Shown here: positions 7,393 through 13,942 of the stretch, piece by piece
Position numbering within the stretch: position 1 is the first letter of the stretch
Layout: every line of letters starts with the position of its first letter
NCBI GenBank assembly: GCA_902780935.1
Contig: CACZHP010000013.1
Location: 1-64,000, forward strand
Length of the DNA stretch: 64,000 bases
Source of the DNA: an uncultured Bacteroidia bacterium
GTDB taxonomy: Bacteria; Bacteroidota; Bacteroidia; Bacteroidales; UBA932
Direction: 5' to 3'
Notes under the pieces: model-generated
Databases searched by the model: none
What the model was told of the DNA's origin: nothing
What the model saw: only the letters and a program-made list of their open reading frames with translations
Made by a program: the position numbers and the translations under genes

Positions 7393-8853
7393 CTAATCTT
7401 CCAGCACCGTCCATTCGGTATGGCGAGTGCCGCCGGTGTACCGCACACGGTGAGTCATTGTTGCCAGGAGTTCGTAGAGCTTCGTGCGTCCTATTCCCAA
7501 TTCATGGGCAAGGGCTGTTTTGGAGATGGTGGAATTCACGCGAACAGTCTCTATGAGCCGGTCCTCTATTGATTTGTTCGGATTTGTTCGCTCATTTGTT
7601 CGTGAGCCGGACAAATCGGCCTTGGAGGTCTCTGGATTTGTTCGGATTTGTTCGGAATGAGGGTCAGCGGACTTCACGATGACCTTGAAGGAGGAAGGCT
7701 CTGTGAAGATGTATTCGGCAGGAGGGTTTCCATTGGCTTTGAGTTCATCGGCCACGAGTCCGATACCCATTCCGAAGCGGTTGACAAAGTTAAGGGCCTT
7801 CATCACGCCGGAGATGAGCGGGTTGCGATAATCGGTCTCTGTGGGAAAATTCTCGGGACGGGCTTTGCCGTAGAGGTTGCCGGTGTTGTCGAATTCAATG
7901 CGGTCGGCGTACTCATATACGTGTGCCGGGGAATTGCTTCCGTTGTAGGCCCTGTGCTGACAGATGTTCATCAGGAGTTCGCGTGTGGCCTTGTGCGGGT
8001 AGCCGATAAAGTTGGTGTCGCGGAAGCCAGAGACAAGTTCCGGGCGCTTGCGCTCCAGGGTGAATTCTGCAAATTGTTCCAGGTTCCTCAATTCGGTGAG
8101 GAGGTTGCCCTTGAAGAGGCGCTCATTGAGGACTTTGGTGCCGCGTTTAAGGCCTTCGAACTGGACATACTGGATGCTGGCACAGGGAATAAAGCGAGAG
8201 GGATTCTTGCCGATGAGAAGGATGCCGGCGTTGGTGGGACAGTTGTATGGCAGGTAGAAAAGACCCAGGGAGGCCAGCTGGACTTCAATGGGGCGCTTGT
8301 CTTTCCGGATTTCTCCGGCATCGACCATGGCAGGCAACAAGGTGCTGCGGAAGATGTCTATGTCCAGATCTTCGATGGTTGCAGCCAGGCAGGGCTCGGA
8401 CTCGAAGCCAGGAGTGTTGAATTCCCGGCGCTCCATGAGGATGCGCTCTTCTTCTTCGTTGGCAATGGCCTTGCGTGCTCCGACGCGAATCCAGATGCGA
8501 CCTTGAAACCGTACGGGGGGAAGTTTGGAGGGTTGCACCTCTACGACAGCGATATCGCCTTCCGGAAGGGTGACTTTGTACACCTGCATAACCGGCTGCG
8601 GGAGGATGTTTCCTTCGCTACGCAATCCGGCCAGGTCTTTCTGGAGGTCATCTGTGTAGTGGAGGCCGGAGGGGTTGCCGTCATTATCGGCACCGATGAA
8701 CAGGTAGCCGGGTTTGCCGGTATTCATAATGTCGTTAGCGAAGGCACATATGGCCTGGCTGAACTTTACCTTAGCGTCAGTGGAGATGGTGCGCTCGGTG
8801 CGTTCATTCTCAGTGTCCTTCAGGAGCGGGAGTATGGTTGTTTCGTTGAGCAT
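7393..8853 (-). CDS. AlbA_2/Schlafen-domain putative DNA-binding regulator (RecG-like helicase C-terminus family)
   Basis: 486 aa, cytoplasmic. Residues 1-130 form an AlbA_2 domain (FANDIMNTGKPGYLFIGADNDGNPSG; ILPQPVMQVYKV), a fold related to Schlafen core proteins. Residues about 170-390 match the linked ATPase-like/RecG-C region (AGILLIGKNPSRF, FIGYPHKATRELLMNICQHR, FVNRFGMGIGLV). A polar hinge at about 400-430 (SEQIRTNPETSKADL) is encoded by repeated GATTTGTTCG units, and the C-terminus is a winged helix (TISKTALAHELGIGRTKLYELLA). Such proteins are common near phase-variable and defence loci. It lies upstream of mcrB on the same strand with 124 bp between and has its own TAACTTCG box at 8873-8880. 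The role, regulator or defence effector, is open. Confidence 0.75.
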   Translation of the reverse strand: MLNETTILPLLKDTENERTERTISTDAKVKFSQAICAFANDIMNTGKPGYLFIGADNDGNPSGLHYTDDLQKDLAGLRSEGNILPQPVMQVYKVTLPEGDIAVVEVQPSKLPPVRFQGRIWIRVGARKAIANEEEERILMERREFNTPGFESEPCLAATIEDLDIDIFRSTLLPAMVDAGEIRKDKRPIEVQLASLGLFYLPYNCPTNAGILLIGKNPSRFIPCASIQYVQFEGLKRGTKVLNERLFKGNLLTELRNLEQFAEFTLERKRPELVSGFRDTNFIGYPHKATRELLMNICQHRAYNGSNSPAHVYEYADRIEFDNTGNLYGKARPENFPTETDYRNPLISGVMKALNFVNRFGMGIGLVADELKANGNPPAEYIFTEPSSFKVIVKSADPHSEQIRTNPETSKADLSGSRTNERTNPNKSIEDRLIETVRVNSTISKTALAHELGIGRTKLYELLATMTHRVRYTGGTRHTEWTVLED

Positions 8854-8872
8854 TTCAGTTTTATTTCTTCTA

Positions 8873-8880
8873 CGAAGTTA
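8873..8880 (-). promoter_or_regulatory. -7-like box (TAACTTCG) upstream of AlbA_2 gene
   Basis: On the minus strand TAACTTCG differs from TAnnTTTG by one base and lies about 20 bp upstream of the start at 8853. Confidence 0.4.
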
Positions 8881-8904
8881 ATGATTTTGCCGGAATATTG
8901 GTGG

Positions 8905-9253
8905 CTATTTGGCATCGAAAGCTTCTTCCATCAGGCTAATGGCGTCACGTTTTGCGTATTCCGTGATGTCGATGTAGGGCTTCATGGACTTCTAGTCGGA
9001 GTGGCCCGTGACTTTCATCACTACATCCGGCGGGACTCCGTAGCTGAGCACGGCGTAGTCTTCCAGTCCGCAGTCACGGTGGAGGTAGTTGATGAACATG
9101 TCCAATCCGTCCTTGTAGTAGAAGTCCAGCCCGTCGCTTCTTGAGGCGCAGGAGGTGATTCTTGAAGGACTTGACCATCTTGAGTGTCTCCCAGCTCGAT
9201 TCTTTCAGACGACTTTCCTCCCGGAGTGTTTCGGTCGTGTCGTTTCGGGTCAG
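8905..9253 (-). pseudogene. Degenerate tyrosine recombinase (integrase), C-terminal part
   Basis: Two reading frames together give the end of a phage-type integrase. From 9253 the frame reads DTTETLREESRLKESSWE then MVKSFKNHLLRLKKR; after a shift near 9131-9140 it continues GLDFYYKDGLDMFINYLH, VPPDVVMKVTGHSD, an in-frame TAG at 8992-8994, then KSMKPYIDITEYAKRDA to a stop at 8905-8907. TGHSD followed by MKPYID is the His box and the nucleophilic Tyr of the family. With an internal stop, a frameshift and no N-terminus, it cannot be active. It marks the edge of an integrated element that probably delivered the restriction genes. Confidence 0.75.
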
Positions 9254-9523
9254 TCAAGTTCTCTTCAGGGGGGCGTCAGATGCATTCGGGCTGGTTTAGC
9301 TGCGCGAAAAATGGCTGGTTTTCAAGTCGGGAGATGACCGTGAGACTGAAAACAATTGAAGATTAGCGCAATAGCCCAGGTACTGTACGAAAACCTTCCC
9401 AATTTTTGCCCGATGTTTTCGTGATGTTAAATCGTAAGTGATTGGTGTACAGGCGATTAAGTTAAAACCTTCATCTTTTGGTTTGTTTGACAAGGAGGTA
9501 TTTGCGCTCTGTGCTGCCTGTTC
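9254..9523. other. Intergenic decay zone
   Basis: No convincing gene. A 65-codon minus-strand frame (9296-9493) has no recognisable motif. The stretch is more AT-rich and lies between the integrase and acetyltransferase remnants. Confidence 0.4.
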
Positions 9524-9862
9524 TCAGTCCAGCGAGTAATCCAGCCGCATGACCTTCACCGGCCGCTCGTCCCCATGGTAAAGATGGCTACACCAGTTGA
9601 CCTCCCCAGTGTCGCGGAAGCCGCATTTCTCCATCACACGGCCGGAGGCGGGATTGTCCGCAAAGAAATCGCTCCAGAGAACCTGGAAGCCCTTTACATT
9701 GAAACACCAGGTGACCATCGCGCGGAGCGCCTCGGTGCACAGACCTTGATTCCAGTAAGGCCTCGCGATCCAGTAACCAGCTCCGCGTCGTCCTCGCCGA
9801 TGTCGATGTTGCTCTCCCCAAATGCGTATTAGCACATGCACCCGACAGGCTCTCTTTCACGC
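9524..9862 (-). pseudogene. GNAT acetyltransferase (RimJ/RimL-like), broken copy
   Basis: The C-terminal 90 residues (GYWIARPYWNQGLCTEALRA, FADNPASGRVMEKCGF, GDERPVKVMRLD) are closely similar to the intact GNAT protein at 29783-30325. Upstream the matching frame reads EREPVGCMC, then an in-frame TAA at 9829-9831, then YAFGESNIDIGEDDAE, then a one-base shift near 9785 before GYWIAR. The region matching the first 80 residues of the paralog is missing. So the copy has lost its 5' third, gained a stop and a frameshift. The family acetylates amino groups of proteins or small molecules using acetyl-CoA. Confidence 0.8.
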
Positions 9863-9934
9863 TCCTATGCGGCAGCCGGCAGGACGCAGTTATATGAGTT
9901 GCGGTGTTGCGGTTTTTTTTGAGTATTATCGACC

Positions 9935-11152
9935 CTATATCAGCCCCAGGTCCTTGGCTGTAGAGGTAAGCTCCGCGGTGTTCGCGACATCAAATTTAAC
10001 GAGGAGTTTCTTCCTGTACCACTTGATGGTTTCCGGGCTGAGCCCAAGACCTTCGGCGATTTGTGGAGTAGTGTACCCCTTGGTCAGCAGATCCAGGATC
10101 TCTTTTTCCCGAGGGGAAACCTGTGGAATGTCTTCACCTGAATGGGGGCGACGCGCTTCCTGGATAGTCTCTTCCAGGACGGCGGAGACTTCGGCCTGTT
10201 CTTTCCTCGAGCGACGCAATTTCTTTCCAATCAGCAGTACCACAAGGAAAAGCAACAGAATGAGAATTGCACCTATGGCAATGAGTATCAGCTGTTTCCT
10301 TTGGGTAAGAAGCGCTGCCGACATGTACTCGTAATTCTCTTTGGTAAAGGTCAACTCCTCCTTGTCATGCGAAGAGAAGTACTCGTCGGCCTTATGGAGA
10401 TGCCTGAGCGCTTTCCCGGTTTTCCCTTGCTCCATATACACGCGTCCGAGGCCTTTCTGGGCCATTGCTACCATAAGGGAGTCTCCTTGAGCATATTCCA
10501 TGGCTCTCTCATAAGCCTGAGAGGCTTTCCGTAGCTCGCCCTGTTCCACCCAGGTTTCCCCGATGTTATAGTAGAGGATGGCGTTGCTCTGGTTCCATCC
10601 ATATTTGTCGAAAATGGCGCCGGCTTTCCCGTACCAGTCCATAGCCTGAGGGATGGAATCCATCAAATTGTAAAGGTTGCCGATAGCCCCGTATAGAGCC
10701 GAACGTGTGTCATCTATAGCAAGCTCGGAATAACCTTCCGGAGCGGTGGGGGAAGTCGCCCCATCAGCCATGTGTTCCACGGCAGAGAGCGCCTTCCGGT
10801 AATAAAAGAGTGAGCTGTCATATTTCTCGGAAGCCCAGAAGCACTGTCCCAGATAGCGGAAGGCATCAGCGTTGGCTTCCTCCCAACCTCTCGGCTCAGA
10901 GACGGAGAGCGCCTTTCGGGCATAGAAAGCGCATTTCTCGCCGTTCAAGGCGCTGTAACCCAGCATTAGGTCCCGAAAGGCCCGGTTCAGCTCCACCAGT
11001 TCCCGGGTCGAAGCGTGGTCTATGGCATCTGGGGTCCATCTCGCTACCACTCTTTCAAGGGAATCCAGGTTGTGGCCGCGATGGTCATTGTACGCTAAAA
11101 CCTTTACGCTTGACAAAACCGTCAGTAGTAGTATGATACCTATTCTTCTCAT
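9935..11152 (-). CDS. TPR-containing membrane-anchored LuxR-type transcription factor
   Basis: 405 aa. MRRIGIILLLTVLSSVKVLA is a signal peptide or first helix; residues about 40-290 are TPR-like helical repeats (YRYLGQCFWASEKYDSSLFYYRKAL, AILYYNIGETWVEQGELRKASQAYERAM, KGLGRVYMEQGKTGKALRHLHKADEYF). A membrane helix at about 305-325 (LILIAIGAILILLLFLVVLLI) is followed by a short linker and a C-terminal LuxR/GerE HTH (VSPREKEILDLLTKGYTTPQIAEGLGLSPETIKWYRKKLL). The topology implies a periplasmic TPR sensor and a cytoplasmic DNA-binding domain on one chain, a one-component design common in Bacteroidetes. I chose the Met at 11152 because the signal peptide starts there. It is divergent from the small HTH gene at 11274, with a large inverted repeat between them. 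Confidence 0.8.
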   Translation of the reverse strand: MRRIGIILLLTVLSSVKVLAYNDHRGHNLDSLERVVARWTPDAIDHASTRELVELNRAFRDLMLGYSALNGEKCAFYARKALSVSEPRGWEEANADAFRYLGQCFWASEKYDSSLFYYRKALSAVEHMADGATSPTAPEGYSELAIDDTRSALYGAIGNLYNLMDSIPQAMDWYGKAGAIFDKYGWNQSNAILYYNIGETWVEQGELRKASQAYERAMEYAQGDSLMVAMAQKGLGRVYMEQGKTGKALRHLHKADEYFSSHDKEELTFTKENYEYMSAALLTQRKQLILIAIGAILILLLFLVVLLIGKKLRRSRKEQAEVSAVLEETIQEARRPHSGEDIPQVSPREKEILDLLTKGYTTPQIAEGLGLSPETIKWYRKKLLVKFDVANTAELTSTAKDLGLI

Positions 11153-11189
11153 ATTGACAAAGGTAGTAAATATAAATCGACCATTTTCA

Positions 11190-11223
11190 ACCCTTTGGGG
11201 TGGAGTTTGCCACCCGAAAGGGT
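11190..11223. promoter_or_regulatory. 14-bp inverted repeat between divergent LuxR genes
   Basis: The arms 11190-11203 (ACCCTTTGGGGTGG) and 11210-11223 (CCACCCGAAAGGGT) are complementary at 13 of 14 positions, with a 6-nt loop. It is centred between the two divergent HTH genes, 38 bp upstream of the 11152 start and 50 bp upstream of the 11274 start. It may be an operator shared by both HTH proteins or an RNA hairpin; no T-tract follows, so it is not a plain terminator. Confidence 0.55.
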
Positions 11224-11273
11224 GGTGTTTAAGACAATTAAATAGCCGAAATTCGCGAAAACGAAAACCACAA

Positions 11274-11489
11274 ATGGACGAAATCACAGCAAATGACATC
11301 AAACTGACAAGAAGGGAGAAGTCCATCCTTCAGGAAGTCGCGATAGGTAGAACCACTCCGCAGATCGCTCAAGACCTGGGACTGAGCCCGGAGACCGTCA
11401 AGTGGTACAGAAAGCAGCTTCTTGTCAAATTCTCCGCGTCCACATCAGCGGAAATCGTGCGGAAAGCCTTTGAGATGAAAATCCTTTAA
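11274..11489 (+). CDS. Standalone LuxR-type HTH protein
   Basis: 71 aa, essentially only a LuxR/GerE DNA-binding domain: LTRREKSILQEVAIGRTTPQ then IAQDLGLSPETVKWYRKQLL. The recognition helix region GLSPETVKWYRKxLLVKF is almost identical to that of the TPR-LuxR protein encoded divergently, so both may bind the same site. It has no sensor or receiver domain. The ATG at 11274 is the first that leaves the HTH intact with a natural N-terminus. It is followed after 11 nt by the OmpA-family gene, so they are probably co-transcribed. It could work as an antagonist or a partner of the larger regulator. Confidence 0.7.
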   Translation: MDEITANDIKLTRREKSILQEVAIGRTTPQIAQDLGLSPETVKWYRKQLLVKFSASTSAEIVRKAFEMKIL

Positions 11490-11500
11490 TATGTTAGAAT

Positions 11501-12610
11501 ATGAAAAAGATTGCTTTGATCACCGCTGGTGTCATCCTTGCCGGTAATCTTGCCTTCGGGCAGAAGAGTGAAACCCAGACCGCATACGCCAAGACCGACT
11601 TTGTCCCTGGTGACGAGATTTTTTTCGAGGACACCTTTGAGAACGAGAAACTTGGAGAATTCCCGCTGCGCTGGGATCTTCTTGACGGTTATGTGGAGAC
11701 AGCGTCGGTGAAAGGCAGGAAGGTGCTGGCATTTACAGACAATGGCCTTGGGCAGGTGATGCCACTCATGAAGGATAAATGGAGCTGGCTGCCTGACATC
11801 TTCACCCTGGAATTCGACCTTTATGTCGCTCCTATGTCGGAAGACGGCGGCTCTGAACTTGGCATGGAGCTTAGGTTTGGAGACCGCGGCGCCTCCGACT
11901 ATTACAATGCTTCCAGCTATGTTATTTTCCGCTATAGGGAAGACGGATCTTCAGACATGGAATGGAGTCTTCGTAAACCCGGTTCGGATTTCGAAACTTA
12001 CGGCAAAAAAGAACTGGGTCTAAACCCGGGTCTCGGTGGATATAATGGAAAGGACAATCCGCTGAAGGCTGGCGAATGGAACCATTATGCCTTTTCCTTC
12101 AACAAGAGGGCCTTCAAGGGTTATATCAACGGTGTGCGCATCATCAATGTACCGGCCATGGAAGCCCCCGGATATCTCTATTTCAACAGTGCCGCACAAT
12201 ATAAATATAGCGGCATCAGCAATGTCCGTCTGGCGAAGGGGGCAGTTCCCCTTTATGACCGTCTGGCCTCCGACGGGAAGATAGTCACCTATGCCATCAC
12301 CTTCGACACCGGAAAGGCTACCTTGAAGCCCGAATCCGCAGTCGAGATAAGCCGCATCACTGAATTGATGAAGAAAGACGCCAGCCTCAAATTCGAGGTC
12401 CAGGGCCACTGCGACGCGACTGGCAGCGACGCCGTCAATGATCCGCTGAGCCAGAAGCGCGCGGAGGCAATCGTGGCCGCCCTCGTCAAGAACGGAATCG
12501 CGGCCGACCGTCTCACCGCAGTAGGCAAGGGATCACACAGCCCCATCGCTGACAACGGCACCGAAGATGGAAGGGCCAAGAACCGCCGGGTTGAGTTCGT
12601 GAAAAAATAG
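11501..12610 (+). CDS. OmpA-family protein with N-terminal LamG-like domain
   Basis: 369 aa. Signal peptide at 1-21 (MKKIALITAGVILAGNLAFG). Residues about 35-245 form a concanavalin-like beta-sandwich (FFEDTFENEKLGEFPLRWDL, FTLEFDLYVAP, AGEWNHYAFSFNK, GYINGVRI). Residues about 260-369 are an OmpA-like peptidoglycan-binding domain (ITFDTGKATLKPES, LKFEVQGHCDATGSDAVND, LSQKRAEAIVAALVKNGI, GRAKNRRVEF), with the expected Asp and Arg for diaminopimelate binding. It probably sits in the periplasm or outer membrane and tethers the wall. No transmembrane barrel is seen. It lies directly after the small LuxR gene and is its likely target. Confidence 0.8.
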   Translation: MKKIALITAGVILAGNLAFGQKSETQTAYAKTDFVPGDEIFFEDTFENEKLGEFPLRWDLLDGYVETASVKGRKVLAFTDNGLGQVMPLMKDKWSWLPDIFTLEFDLYVAPMSEDGGSELGMELRFGDRGASDYYNASSYVIFRYREDGSSDMEWSLRKPGSDFETYGKKELGLNPGLGGYNGKDNPLKAGEWNHYAFSFNKRAFKGYINGVRIINVPAMEAPGYLYFNSAAQYKYSGISNVRLAKGAVPLYDRLASDGKIVTYAITFDTGKATLKPESAVEISRITELMKKDASLKFEVQGHCDATGSDAVNDPLSQKRAEAIVAALVKNGIAADRLTAVGKGSHSPIADNGTEDGRAKNRRVEFVKK

Positions 12611-12815
12611 CTAAGTGAAGTAAATGTGTTTATAACTGGACCGCTGGCCAGCCGCATCGAATCCGACAACGCTGAACTTTCCTTCAGAGTCCTTCTTGAT
12701 ATGCATCTTTCCAGAGTGGTTGCCGCCTGAGACGAATAGCAGGCTATCTCCGGAAACATTGTAGTTCTCTACCCAGAAGAGCCATGGGCAGCAGAATCTT
12801 GAAAGTGAGTTTCAT
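12611..12815 (-). pseudogene. Remnant of a small exported protein
   Basis: ATG at 12813-12815 opens a signal-peptide-like start (MKLTFKILLPMALLG). The frame then shifts; the continuing sensible frame reads ENYNVSGDSLLFVSGGNHSG, KMHIKKDSEGKFSVVGFDAAG and ends YKHIYFT with a stop at 12611-12613. A deletion or frameshift of the middle is the simplest explanation. The product, if once whole, was a small periplasmic beta protein of unknown function. The stop abuts the convergent OmpA gene end. Confidence 0.45.
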
Positions 12816-12834
12816 GTCAAAGATGAAATGTTGG

Positions 12835-13836
12835 TTATCGCTTGTCAATGTCCTTCAAAATGTATTTCCTACCTCCCAGGCCAATTTTCTCAGCATGTTC
12901 GAGGATGTGTAGGCCATGCTGGCGGTTGATCCTTTGCTGGAGAGGGGAGGCGGTGTCGCCGTCGGTGTCTTTGTGGTTGAAAACCAAATCGATGCAAGCC
13001 TGGTCAAGAGCCACGGGATCGGTTGAGGCGAGGATGCCGATGTCTTTCAGGCGTGGCTTGTCTGGGTTGCCGTCGCAGTCGCAGTCCACGGACATATTGT
13101 TCATCACATCGATGTAAACGATGTTCCTGCCATCAGCCTTGAAATAGTCATGGACCGCCTGGGCGGCAGCTGCCATAGATTCGAGGAATCCGTCCTGGTC
13201 GTCGTCGATCCATTTGGTGGTGCTCCGGCCCGCGGAGTGGATGTAGAGTTTACCGGCGGATGAGGCGAAACCGATGCTCTGGTTCTTCAGTACGCCTCCG
13301 AAACCTCCCATCGCGTGGCCTTTGAAGTGGGCAAGGTTGATAACGAAGTCGTAGTTCTGGATATGGCTGCCCACGATGTCGTACTGGATGTGCGACTTGT
13401 CCCTGACGGGAATCTGGAAATCCTCTTCCTCATCCATGATGTCCACATGGGCGACAGACTCGAATCCTCTCTCTGCGATGGCCTTGCGGTGGGCTTCGGT
13501 GTTGGCCCTGCTGCCTCCGTAGGCGGTGTTGCACTCTATAAGCGTCCCGTTGACCTCATGGACAAGATCAGCGATCAGCTCTGGACGGAGGTGGTTGCTC
13601 TTTGAAGACTCTCCGGTGGAAATCTTGACTCCGACCCGGCCTTCAGGCTTTACCCCCAATGCCTTGTAGATCTCGACAAGTCCCTTGGGGCTGATGTCGG
13701 ATGTGAAATAGACGGTGGCTCCATCTTTGGAATCCCCGAACCCGGTGACACCCTTCTGGACATTCTTGCTCCCGGAGCATGAGGAAATCAGGATTGCGAT
13801 GGAAACAAGTGAGTATAAAAAAGTTCTGCGTCTCAT
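12835..13836 (-). CDS. DUF362-family lipoprotein
   Basis: 333 aa with a lipoprotein signal (MRRRTFLYSLVSIAILISSC). The body matches DUF362: GRVGVKISTGESSKSNHLRP, LIECNTAYGGSRANT, FVINLAHFKGHAMGGFGGVLKN, DCDGNPDKPRLKDIGILAS and DPVALDQACIDLV. DUF362 proteins often come with [4Fe-4S] ferredoxin domains; here the CxC-type cluster is reduced to VDCDCDGNP, so an iron-sulfur site is doubtful. Start: I prefer ATG 13836; a GTG at 13863 would lie at or upstream of the predicted transcription start. The gene is divergent from the Na/Pi-wHTH gene, with a symmetric inverted repeat in the shared promoter region. Function unknown. Confidence 0.7.
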   Translation of the reverse strand: MRRRTFLYSLVSIAILISSCSGSKNVQKGVTGFGDSKDGATVYFTSDISPKGLVEIYKALGVKPEGRVGVKISTGESSKSNHLRPELIADLVHEVNGTLIECNTAYGGSRANTEAHRKAIAERGFESVAHVDIMDEEEDFQIPVRDKSHIQYDIVGSHIQNYDFVINLAHFKGHAMGGFGGVLKNQSIGFASSAGKLYIHSAGRSTTKWIDDDQDGFLESMAAAAQAVHDYFKADGRNIVYIDVMNNMSVDCDCDGNPDKPRLKDIGILASTDPVALDQACIDLVFNHKDTDGDTASPLQQRINRQHGLHILEHAEKIGLGGRKYILKDIDKR

Positions 13837-13861
13837 GGCAATCGGTTGTTTTTTTGATGTC

Positions 13862-13941
13862 ACGCGAATTTAGTCAAAAAATATGTTGATAAAAAAACGC
13901 GCATGTCTTTATATTAAAGCTAAAAGGGTGTAAATTCGCGT
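13862..13941. promoter_or_regulatory. Divergent promoter region with 11-bp perfect inverted repeat
   Basis: ACGCGAATTTA at 13862-13872 is the exact reverse complement of TAAATTCGCGT at 13931-13941, 58 bp apart. Read outward, each arm gives TAAATTCG, close to the TAnnTTTG -7 consensus, so they may be mirror-image promoters for the DUF362 gene (minus) and the Na/Pi-wHTH gene (plus). The plus arm ends 2 bp before the ATG at 13943, which would make that transcript nearly leaderless or force use of a slightly later start. Confidence 0.45.
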
Positions 13942-13942
13942 T

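Noticed and set aside
7648..9144. Long plus-strand open frame (498 codons)
   Set aside because: It is antisense to the AlbA_2 gene and the integrase remnant, has no domain or start context, and reflects GC-rich third positions of the true gene.
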